Positions 55,623 to 64,000 of a stretch of DNA of 64,000 nucleotides are shown one piece after another. The stretch is from Acanthamoeba castellanii str. Neff (taxonomy: Eukaryota; Discosea; Longamoebia; Acanthamoebidae). The notes below the pieces were generated by a model. It saw only the letters and a program-made list of their open reading frames with translations, was not told the DNA's origin and did no database searches. Within the stretch, counting starts at the first letter, position 1, and every line of letters begins with the position of its first letter. Both the position numbers and the translations under genes were made by a program. The stretch is from assembly GCF_000313135.1 (NCBI RefSeq), contig NW_004457598.1, positions 250,069 to 314,068 on the forward strand, written 5' to 3'.

Positions 55623-56440
55623 ATCAACCATCCACATGACTTGTACCAGCTGATCATGGTGGGTGTGGTTATTTTATTTAAAATTGTAGCAATTGCAGGG
55701 AGGAGGTCATCCTTGGTGCTACAAGATGAATGTAAATGAAACACCTTCTCTGTGGGGCTGTATTTGGGGCAATACTTAGGGAGTAACTTGTACCCTGCCC
55801 CTTGAGCAGTGATTAGCTGTTGGGCTATCTCACTGCTCCAGCCCCACTGGTGAAATGAACAGTTCAGATCTTCGACATCACCATCACCAACACCGGCCAG
55901 CGCCCGCTCAACAGCAGCGTGCTCACCTTCGGCCTCCCCGTGGCCGGCTCCACCATCACCCAGCATCTCAGCAAGATCTGGAAGAACTGGTTGGGTCCCG
56001 TGGTCCAGCTGCCGCCGGCCGCCGCCGAGCGGGCCACGATGCTCACCGCGGCGTTGCACCCGGCCGCGGGCGAGGCCGAGGGCTGCGGGGAGGCCACGAT
56101 GGTGGGCGAGGCCGAGGGCTGCGGAGTGGCCACGATGGTGGGCGAAGGCCCTCCGACGCAGTTGACCGAGACGAGGCGGGTCGTGGAAATCGACCATTTC
56201 TCGCCAAGCTCCTCTTCAAAGGTGTGCTGCACATCTTTCATCAAATAGACCACCCCCTTCTCCTCCATGGACAGTAGCTCGATCATCAACTGGACGTTTT
56301 CTTTTGGGAATGTCCTCCTCCTCCCAGTCCCATGCTTGCGTGGTGACAGCTCCCCTCCCCTACTCCGCTTCATCACCTTATTCACCAGCGCAGGTGACAC
56401 CATTAGATGCGCGGCAATCTTTCACTGTGACCAGTCTGGG
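55619..56440 (-). pseudogene. Tc1/IS630-like transposase, interrupted
   Basis: The 5' part (about 56430-56175) reads KIAAHLMVSPALVNKVMKR then a GTGRRRTFPKENVQ turn and STTRLVSVN, two helix-turn-helix motifs as in Tc1/IS630 DNA-binding domains. The 3' part (about 55850-55619) reads SSEIAQQLITAQGAGYK, LLPKYCPKYSPTEKVF and finally SWYKSCGWLI, matching the end of the DDE domain (LPxYSPxxNPxE, with Asn changed to Thr) and the usual aromatic C-terminus. The middle, with the first two catalytic Asp residues, is missing and replaced by a linker plus CBM-like fragment (55866-56172). No start codon with a good leader is certain, and a stop precedes KIAAHL unless spliced. The enzyme cannot be active as read. 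Confidence 0.75.
55866..56172 (-). pseudogene. captured linker plus CBM49-like fragment, partly inverted
   Basis: Leftward, 56172-55980 reads CVGGPSPTIVATPQPSASP, a repeated Ser-Pro linker, then GCNAAVSIVARSAAAGG and SWTTGPNQFFQI. This is the start of a CBM49-like cellulose-binding domain. The continuation is found only on the opposite strand: 55866-55985 rightward reads IFDITITNTGQRPLNSSVL, then TFGLPVAGSTITQHLSKIW, the second half of that domain. The flipped block is bounded by AGATCT at 55866-55871 and 55974-55979. The high GC of the block matches host exons, not the element. It is probably a piece of a secreted host protein. It has no independent start or stop. Confidence 0.65.
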
Positions 56441-56657
56441 TGACTCTGTTGCTTGCTCTGTATTGCTCGCCATAAGAGTGCATCACCAACTCCCTCCCTC
56501 CACCAGGTGCCAGAATTCACCTTCCTCAATTGTGGTGTCGTTTTGATCGTGCTCATCTACTTCGCTAGCTGAAAAAAATGGAAAATAAGTGTGCCAGCCG
56601 AAAAAACAGCGCTGGAACTGCTCCAGCCGTATTTTCACGGCAAAACGAAGCATGCTC

Positions 56658-56684
56658 GTGTTCACGGTTTGGCGAAACTAGGAA
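56658..56684 (-). repeat. right terminal inverted repeat of the Tc1-like element
   Basis: Mirror copy of 54665-54691, followed by TA at 56685-56686. Confidence 0.95.
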
Positions 56685-56686
56685 TA

Positions 56687-56841
56687 TGTCTACATTTTAG
56701 ATCGCCACTTGATTGGTTTAGGAATGAAGGCATCAATCAGTCCGTAGGGGTGGAGGCTGCGTACTGAGACCCAGCAGGTGGCATTGTTGGCCCCGTAGAC
56801 CGGAGGGCAAGGCCAGCCGCACGCACCAACCACCACGACAT
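56687..56841 (-). pseudogene. RCC1-type surface protein remnant, exon 1
   Basis: Leftward from 56841: MSWWLVRAAGLAL-like signal peptide, then in a shifted frame VYGANNATCW, the first half-blade of the RCC1 family. Relative to copy A, one G is missing in GCTGGG before the GTCTCAGTACG donor region, and the frame changes between signal peptide and blade. It was exon 1 of the gene whose exon 2 lies at 54545-54650 beyond the transposon. The 252 bases from 56842 to 57093 show no gene. Confidence 0.75.
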
Positions 56842-57093
56842 CGATGTGTAAGACAAAACGAGCAGCGCCAAACTGATGCGCACCACTTACAGGCTTCCAG
56901 CGTCCTGTCGGGCTCCGCGTCCGTTCGGCGACCCCATGGATGAACTTTATTCCTGAAATCAGGGGTCAACGCCGCCGGTTGGGCGTAAATGCTCGGGCCA
57001 GTGATCATCGTGCCATTTTGGAGTTGTGGACCACTCTTTTCTCATGGATCTCCGTCAAAACCAAGATCGGGAAAAACGATGATTGGAGCCGGG

Positions 57094-60000
57094 CTACAAT
57101 GCGTCGGACCCGTTGTCCACGTCGTAGTTTACGAGTCCCGCTATGCTCCTCTGGCGCCTTTGCTGTCGGTAGCGGATGATGATGAGGGAGGCCACGATGA
57201 CAGCCACCACGAACAAGACGGCCAAGGGCACTGCCACCGAGACGGCCACGATCAGCGCCAGGTCGGTGCCGCCGCCGCCACTTTCCTCCCGTCGCCCCAC
57301 CAACACTGACAGATCTGTGTAATTGTCAGCAAACCGCCGACCTGACAACACATCACAGTACTGTTGCAACTAATAATATCTGATACAAAGGATGTGGGAT
57401 AGGTGGTGCGTACCGGGGTCGTAGGCCAGGTCGTCGGCGAAGTTGTTGATCGCAAAGATGAGGCTCGACGACGTGACGTTGGCGTGTGTCTCAACCCCGA
57501 CCCGCTCGCGACCATCAGAGCCGGCCAAGCCGAAGTTGATCACCCGCACCAGCACCGACGATGCGCTGCCGGCAGACGAGAGGAGGAGAGAGGTCATGTC
57601 GTCCTTGGGGTAGTTGACCACCGTGCGCTCGCTGGTGAACGCCGGCGTCACCTTGAGCGTCACCCTCAGGCTGTTGTTCCTGTGTTCGCCAACCATCCAC
57701 CATCCGTGAATTAACTTGATGATTTTGTGAAACGTTTCAAGGGAGGGAACAGTGTACGGGGCGAGCCAGGGCCAAGTGGTGATGACCAGAGAGAACTTGA
57801 GGAACGAGGGCGTCATCGGCAACGTGAAGTTGTCGCCTGCACCCCCCACCACCGCCACCACATGGCTTGACGGTAAGAAACGCAGACAATGTCAGTGCTC
57901 GTTTCCTTTGAGAGAACGGACCAACGGCGACGTCGAGGGAGCGGTTGTAGGAGAAGAAGCTGTAGCGCACGGTCACGTTGTTGGAAAGTTCGCTCTTGTA
58001 TCCCACGGCCGTGATGGCATCGCCCCCGCCCACTGGAACGAAGTTGTCCGCCACCCAGAGAGCTGGCGTGGTGGTTGTTGCATTGATTGAGCATCACATG
58101 AGCTTGGACGTTGGAAGCGTTGAGTTGAATGCGTGTCAAGCTCAAGTGGGCAGGGGTGCGGGAACCTTGCACGAGCGAGAAGCTGCGCTCAACGACACCG
58201 TTGATCGACACCTCTTCGACAGAAACGAAGGAGAACAGAGCGCCGTCGTCGGGCTTGCCCACCACGCCCTCTTGGTCTGCAATCGGCAGCCCCCCCACTC
58301 CCTCATTGGTGAGTGCAAAGAACGAAGACAGAGCGAACAGAAAAAGGGCGCGAAAAGCAAAGAGCGACGGACCAACGGGCAGAAGCTTGACTTGCGGAAC
58401 GACGTCGTCGAAGACGGGCTTCACGAAGGGCGCCTGGGGGATGGGCACGGCCGACGGCGAAGGGCGAAGGCGAGGGCGCGACCAGCAGGCCGCACATAGA
58501 ATGGCCCGAGTGTGCCGCCGCGACCGTTCCCTGCACAAACGTGTGCGCTTGAAGGCACCACCAACGATTAATAATTGCGCGCGAGCGTGTGTGTGTGTCA
58601 GAAGCCAAGCCCCAGTCAGGGTAGAGAGATTGGTGAGATGATGATGGGTACAGGGAATAGCAGCTGGAGATTGATAGACCGAGGACACGTTGCCACGGCC
58701 AAGCTCGCCATAGAGTGCTGTGGTGGCAATAACGCAATGTATCCAAGGATGATGATGGTTTTAGTTCATTTGATTTAAGGACAGTGCTGGTGAATGTGGG
58801 CGAGAAACCTGTGCCCCAGCAGTACTCGGTGCCACCTGGATCGGGGAAGGAGTGAGAATTTGTGATGAATGAAATTGTCATAACACAAGAGTAGTCATGC
58901 AACCGTGCGTACCGGTTGTCTGGGCGCAAGCCACGTCCTGGCTCATGGTGACGCTCTGTATGGAGCTGGGCAAGCCATCAATGAGCATCGGGGCGGCCTG
59001 AGGGCTTGAAAGTCCCAGGATCGCAGCTGACCACATGCACACGCACATACGCACACGCACACACGCGATGTGGCAAACCAAGACCTGTCAGCTGCACCAA
59101 CCAAAAAAAAAGCCTACAACAAGCGAGGGAGGTTCATCAATCGTACAGTTTCCCCAGCAGTAGACCTTGTCGTCTGCAGACAGCACAACACGACAATTAC
59201 TATCTTGATCAAAAAAATACATCAAACTGGTTGGGTTCGGTTTACCCGTGCCAATGGCACACGTTGAATCGGAGCCGCACGACACCTGCTTGTAGTGGCC
59301 GGCCACGGTCTGCAGCTGCACAGAAAACGGGAGCGTAGCATTGTTGATCCCCAACTTGCCTCCAGAGTCTGAATATTGATCATATAGTGTCCGTGTCAGT
59401 GCCAGTTGAAGCAGTGGTCAACCACTTCCCAAGGGGCGAATGGCAACGCACTACTGCCCCAGCAGATCAATTCGTTCCCTGTTGCGAAGACAGAATTGAG
59501 ATGGCAGCGTTCAAACCACAGCAGGTGGGGTAGGTGGCAGCGTACCTGAGTAGATGAGGCAGGCGTGGTTGTCTCCGGCGCTGAACGAAATAATGGATCG
59601 ATTGCTGGTGGTCACTCGTACTGGGCTAATGCTGCTCACAGCGCCAGAGCCACCGTTCCCCAATTGGCCCACGTTGCCTGCGCCACACAGACTGTGAGCC
59701 AACAAATGAAGGAGGAACCGTGTCTAACCACGCGCAAGAAGGGCGTACCAGCGCCCCAGCAGTAGGCACTGCCTGTGCGAGAGAGCCGTGCGTTTGCGTG
59801 TGCGATGGTGCGTGAGTGTTCGTGTGTGAGAAGGTCGGCATAGGAGTTTAACATCGGGGGCACTTGAATGATGTTAGTGTACCGGATTTGAGGAGGGCGC
59901 AGTTGAAGAGGCCGCCGCAGAAGATTGCTGACGCGTTGGTGAGGTTGGAGACCAAGCGCGGAGTGGCGGTGGACGTGAGATTGGCGTAGGCCAAGCCACA

Positions 60001-60996
60001 CCCCAGCGCACCCTGTTCATCTGCGCCCAACAAAAACAACCTTTCCGTCAGCACCAGCAGCAGCGGTGCGATTTTACGTCTGCCAAGCCAATCACAACGT
60101 ACTGCTGCCCCAGCACGCAACGGAACCTGCTCATCAACACACGCGCACCACCGCACACGCACGTTGTCATATCCGGTCGGTTTGGCGGGGCTCGGGGAGG
60201 GGGGCAGGAGAGGTACCGTTGGAGAGGACGCCGCAGCTGGTCCACAAGCCGGAGCAGAGGTCGGTGAAGATCTCCATGCTCGCCTTTCGGTTGGGGTCGA
60301 TGGGGTAGTCCTGCCCTGCAGTGGCCGCGCCTTCACCAAGACTCTCGAAGGAATCTGTCGCCACAGAACGACACCACGACACCACGACACATGACACACA
60401 ACACACACCCACACGTGCCCACAACGCCACAGATCAGCCTTTGTTGTGGGTCAACTCTCTATGTGGCGCGGGACGGTGATAGTACTCGCGCCCCAGCAAT
60501 AGACATGCCCTGTGGTGGGTGTTGGGGCGCCACGTCAGAAGAGATGGGCGGAGTTTCTGGATTTTGGGAAACGAACCAGCGTCGCTCAAGGCACAGGTGA
60601 AGGGGTTGGAGGCGGGAGTGATCTTGGCGAAGTGGAGGTCGCCGGCGTCGACCGTCAGCGGCAGTGAAGATGTGTTCAGTCCGTAGGCCAGGTTGCCCAA
60701 CTGTTGATGATTATCTGCGGAGTATTAAACAAAATCACGTTGGGTGAGGAGTTGAGTTCGACGATGGGCGAAGCGGGAGTGATCTTGGTGAAGTGGAGGT
60801 CGCCGGCATGGAATGATGTTCTTCTTTCCAATCGAAAGATACTCCACACTACACAACATGTGGCCTGGTTTGGTAGCCCCGGGGCGGCCTACGTACTGAG
60901 ACCCCAGCAGGCGGCATTGAGGTTCGCTCCGGAGACTAGTGGCCAAGACCAGCCGCTGCACGCCGCCAGCACGATAACCAACCACTGACACAACAT
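57094..60996 (-). CDS. RCC1-repeat type I surface protein, copy C (possible frameshift)
   Basis: Start 60996: MLCQWLVIVLAACSGWSWPL, signal peptide, then ANLNAACWGLS. Blades run QQLGNLAYGLNTSSLPLTV, DLHFAKITPASNPFTCAL, FTDLCSGLWTSCGVLSNG, SVACWGSS, GALGCGLAYANLTSTATPRL, SAYCWGAGT, VGQLGNGGSGAVSSISPVR, LICWGSS, KLGINNATLPFSVQ, KVYCWGNC, GLPSSIQSVTMSQDVAC, TEYCWGTG, YGELGRGNVSSVYQSPAA. The C-terminal module is that of copies A and B (ADNFVPVGGGDAITAVG, VIITTWPWLAPYT-like, LIVAVSVAVPLAVLFVVAVI) and ends DNGSDAL, stop at 57094. In the Ser-Pro linker (58456-58474) one extra base relative to copy A shifts the frame (SPSPFAVGRA instead of SPSPSPSAVP) and would remove the anchor. That may be a sequencing error or an early inactivation. 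Confidence 0.8.
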
Positions 60997-61182
60997 GCCG
61001 CAACTCAAGACAAATAAGAACAAGAAGTCATGCAGTTTGACAAAAGAGAAAGCATACGCCCGTACCCGATTGGGCAACCCGAAGCCGCAACCACGGGCAA
61101 GAAATTGCCAAGAATATCACTAGTTAACTTCAAGTGCGCCAGACACTTTGCCAAGCCATGAGCTGGGGCGACCCAGCTGGGT

Positions 61183-61592
61183 CTAATAGCCGATGGAGGG
61201 GACGTAGACGCCGTCGACGGGATCGCTGTAGGCGCCGAGGGCCATCAAGGTGGCGCTGCGCTGCAGCCGCAGGCCACCACCGGTGAGCGCCCACTTGACC
61301 AGGGCCGGGCTGAGACGCCCGATGACCTTGAGCAGCACCGAATCGTCGTTGCGGCCGCTCGACACGCGCCTGGTCATCTTGAAGTGGAGGCGGGCCACGA
61401 CCTCGTCGCACTCGCCCACGCTGTGCCCGGGCAGGGTCACGCTGGTGGCATAGCCCACCAGGCGCTCGCTGCCCTCCTCGACGGCCACCAGCGGCTCATC
61501 GTGGTAGGTGGACCAGACCGAGCTCAGGCACTCCGCCAGATCCTGCTCGCGCTCCACGCCCACAACTCGCCTGGAAACTGAATCAGGCGTGT

Positions 61593-61651
<59 letters not shown>

Positions 61652-62556
61652 GCGCGCGGGTGTGTGTCGTGCGTGTCGTGTCGGTGTGTCGTGTTGCTTA
61701 CTTGTGCAATGCGGCGCAGGCAGCGAGGTCGTCGGCGGTCATGGGGCGAATGACAAGCTTGAGCTTGGGCTCCGGCCAGTCCTCGGCGCACCGGCCCATG
61801 AAGAAGTTGAGCTGGTCCTTGGGATCGAAGCCGAGCTTGACATAGAGCGAGAACGAGACCAGGTTGTAGGCCTCCTGCACGAGGCGGATCGACTTGTGGC
61901 CGTCCTTCACGCCCTTGTCTGTTTGTTTGGCCACCAACACTTTGTTAGTGCATGTCGTGCGTGTCGTGTGTGCCGTGTCGTGTCGTGTCGTGTCGTGCGT
62001 GTTGTGTAACACATAAGTACCAATGACGGCTTGCATGAGCGCACGCCCAACACCGGTGGCTTGAGTGTTGGGGTCGACGCTGATGGGACCTTGTACAAGA
62101 GAAGCAGAGAATGAGAGTTCAGACTCGCCCTCATCTACACAGTAGAGGCTGCCAACGTGGAGCAGTACCCACAGAAGCGACCTCGCCCCTTTGATCAAGG
62201 AAGTTGGAGCCCACGATACGACCCTCAGCATTACGCGCCACCACCCCGTACACCTTTATGCTCCACAAGAATTAGAATCAAGTACAGAGATTGAATTAAA
62301 GAGAAATCTGATTCTTTGCGGGGGCAGATGTTGGGGAGATCATCAGTGGCAAGGAGGAAGATTAGATTACCTTGGGATGAGAGGCAAGGGCCTGGTGAAA
62401 GCCCAGGGCGCTCTCGAAGAGACCGAAATCGAGATGACGTCCGAGGTTCTTGTAGTGAAGCGTGTTGAACGCCTCCATGCACACGCGCGCCGTCTCCGGC
62501 ACATCCGCCTGCTCGAGCTCGCTCAGCACCACCCCTTGCGCCTGCTTCGCTTCCAT
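61183..62556 (-). CDS. tandem-GNAT acetyltransferase
   Basis: Start 62556: MEAKQAQGVVLSELEQADVP. The first GNAT unit has ETARVCMEAFNTLHYKN, VYGVVARNAEGRIVGSNFLD, QRGEVASVG and, after an intron, GPISVDPNTQATGVGRALMQ, where GVGRAL is the acetyl-CoA-binding loop. SIRLVQEAYNLVSFSLYVKL and GFDPKDQLNFFMGR complete it. A second unit starts KLVIRPMTADDLAACAAL and has VVGVEREQDLAECLSSVW, PLVAVEEGSERLVGYAT and HSVGECDEVVARLHFKM, ending VDGVYVPSIGY, stop at 61183. The second unit lacks a clear Q/RxxGxG loop and may be structural. Substrate unknown. Five introns, one with a (GT)28 run. Divergent from its paralog at 62708. Confidence 0.85.
61595..61650. repeat. (GT)28 microsatellite in an intron
   Basis: An uninterrupted GT run of 56 bases in an intron of the leftward GNAT gene, the longest simple repeat in the window. 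Confidence 0.97.
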
Positions 62557-62707
62557 CTCTTCGTCTTGACCGGCAGAAACAAATCAAATTGCAAAAATAT
62601 TCGTAGATTAAAAGATTAAATATATAATTATAATATTCAGTTTATATTGGTTGAACAACCCTCCCACTTTGCCTCGAGGCCGCAACGCAAGCTGCACGGA
62701 GAAGAAG
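62557..62707. promoter_or_regulatory. compact divergent promoter of the GNAT pair
   Basis: Only 151 bases separate the starts of two divergent paralogs, so their promoters must overlap or share elements. The centre (about 62590-62640) is AT-rich, in contrast to the flanking coding DNA. No TATA box or other motif is assigned. Confidence 0.5.
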
Positions 62708-64000
62708 ATGAAGGCTGTGGCGGTGGAGGTGCGGCCGTTGCGCGGGCTCGAGGAGGCGGACGAGGCCGCGCGGGTGTGCAAGCGGGCGTTCAACCGCATT
62801 CAGGAGCCCCAGTTCGGCCGGCTGGTGAGTTTTCCCGACGAGGCCCTGTCCTGCCGTGCCCACCGCTACTTCGCATCTCTCGAGCGGGTCCGAACGAAGC
62901 TTCTCCATCTTCGCTCTTTCGCCCCCCCCCCAAACCTAAATTATTTTTTCTCCACCACGACACACGCACACCGCACAAAGAGAACTCATGCGTTGCATTG
63001 CGTGCGTGTTGCCAGACTTATGCTGTTGTGGCTTGCAACACGGAGACGGGCGCGATCATCGGTTCCAACTACCTGGACCAGCGCGACGAGGTGGCATCGG
63101 TCGGTGCGTGACCAATTTGGGGGGGGGGTGAGATGTGTGTGGCGAGTCTTCTCAACCGGTCCCGTCGTGTTGCGCTACCAGGCCCGATCAGTGTCGACCC
63201 CGACATCAATATCCCTGGGGTCGGCCGCGCGCTCATGCAAGCCGTCATTGGTCCCGCGCCCCCGCCCTTCGATACCATGTTGAATGCAGTTGTGGACATG
63301 TCGTGTGATGTGTGGTCTTCATATATTGACGTGCGTGCGGCCGCTGACGTGGCATAAACAAACAGACGAGGGTGTGAAGAACGGCCACAAGTCGATCCGG
63401 CTCCAGCAAGAGGCCTACAACCTGATCTCGTTCTCGCTCTATGCCAAGCTCGGCTTCGAGCCCAAGGACCAGGTGAGCTTCATCATGGGCCGGTGCGTCG
63501 AGGACTGGCCGGAGCCCAAGCTCAAGCTTGTCATTCGCCCCATGACCGCCGACGACCTCCCCGCCTGCGCCGCACTGCACAAGTACGTCGTGCACGCTAC
63601 ACATGGTGCAGACGACGACCGATTTCTATTTCCTTTACGTACTCACACACACACACGCACACGCACACGCACACGCACACACTCACGACACAGGCGCATC
63701 GTTGGGGTGGACCGCAGCGTGGAGCTGCAAGCGAGTCTTTCGCCCCAGTGGGCAGTGGGGCACAACGCCCCGCTGGTGGCCGTTTGTAGTGACGTTGGTG
63801 ACAGCGGCAACGGCCGCATCGTAGGTTACGACACGAGCGCCACGAGCCTGGGCCACGGCGTGGCTGAGTGCGACGAGGTGCTGGCGCGTCTGCACTTTGC
63901 CCTGACGCAGCAGGTGCCGCCGGAGCGCCGCGACGACGACGTCATCCTGCGGGTCATCGGGCGGCAGAGCCCGTCGCTGATGCGGTGGGCGCTCACGCGA
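62708..64000 (+). CDS. tandem-GNAT acetyltransferase paralog, 3' end cut by window edge
   Basis: Start 62708: MKAVAVEVRPLRGLEEADEA, then ARVCKRAFNRIQEPQFGRL. After an intron: TYAVVACNTETGAIIGSN, YLDQRDEVASVG; after another, GPISVDPDINIPGVGRALMQ with the GVGRAL acetyl-CoA loop; then GVKNGHKSIRLQQEAYNLIS, FSLYAKLGFEPKDQVSFIMG and KLKLVIRPMTADDLPACAA. The second unit begins RIVGVDRSVELQASL and runs RIVGYDTSATSLGHGVAECD, VLARLHFALTQQVPPERR, RVIGRQSPSLMRWALTR to the last base. Exon order and sequences mirror the leftward neighbour, so the pair arose by an inverted local duplication. The stop codon is outside the window. Confidence 0.85.

Larger units (their letters stand above)
54665..56684. mobile_element. 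Tc1/mariner-like DNA transposon with TA target duplication
   Basis: Both ends carry the same 27-base terminal inverted repeat, starting TTCCTAGTTTCGCC inward (54665-54691 and, on the other strand, 56684-56658), with weaker similarity for another dozen bases. TA flanks each end (54663-54664 and 56685-56686), the duplication made by Tc1/mariner insertion. Length 2,020 bases. Inside are a rightward ORF set of unknown function and, leftward, a broken helix-turn-helix/DDE transposase. Base use is lower in GC than the flanks. It sits in intron 1 of the RCC1-type pseudogene. The transposase core is interrupted by a host-like fragment, so this copy is defective; the perfect terminal repeats suggest a recent insertion. 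Confidence 0.9.

Noticed and set aside
61597..61753. Cys-Val repeat ORFs such as VCVCVCVC
   Set aside because: Translation of (GT)n runs; the same artefact occurs at 7534-7761 and 46142-46228.

Overview
The window is nuclear DNA of an intron-rich, GC-rich unicellular eukaryote. Nearly every gene is split by many short introns full of CA/TG tracts, and most introns open with GTAC. The gene families point to an amoebozoan: Dictyostelium-type SHK kinases (kinase plus C-terminal SH2), a Rap GTPase-activating protein, and a CBM49-like cellulose-binding fragment. I infer an Acanthamoeba-like organism. This rests on family content and base composition, not on a database match.

Layout. 1-1673 (+) is the 3' part of an SHK kinase. 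1766-4412 (-) is a cytochrome P450, divergent from a small secreted protein (4740-5393, +). 5459-6868 (-) is an NMN adenylyltransferase with a tRNA-Ser(CGA) in one intron, on the opposite strand. 7033-8551 (-) is an F-box plus MSP-domain protein. 8552-9585 is a lower-GC island without a recognised gene. 9586-18738 (-) holds three head-to-tail SHK kinases. 19254-19724 (-) is the succinate dehydrogenase assembly factor SDHAF2. 20129-25003 (+) is a Rap-GAP, 25367-28485 (+) a more distant kinase-SH2 protein, 28702-31359 (+) a MAP65/PRC1/Ase1 microtubule bundler, and 31695-33745 (+) an F-box/WD40 protein.

The right half is dominated by cell-surface genes. 33977-37703 (+), 50038-53779 (-) and 57094-60996 (-) are paralogous type I membrane proteins with an RCC1-like ectodomain built from phase-1 exons. 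Between and beside them lie alpha-N-acetylglucosaminidase (37820-41907, +), a decayed EF-hand gene (42117-42650, -), another type I surface protein with a related membrane anchor (42826-44817, -) and a TMEM245-like membrane protein (45243-49913, -). A fourth RCC1-type copy survives only as fragments (53890-54662 and 56687-56841). Its first intron is split by a 2,020-bp Tc1/mariner-like element (54665-56684) with perfect 27-bp terminal inverted repeats and a TA duplication. The element carries a broken transposase gene interrupted by a linker-plus-CBM49-like fragment, part of which is inverted. The window ends with a divergent pair of tandem-GNAT acetyltransferase paralogs (61183-62556, -; 62708-64000, +, cut by the edge).

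Themes: kinase/SH2 and Rap signalling, ubiquitin-ligase adaptors, mitochondrial and lysosomal housekeeping, and local gene duplication with decay. Exon boundaries are inferred by eye from splice sites and family patterns. The gene extents and families are firmer than individual introns.
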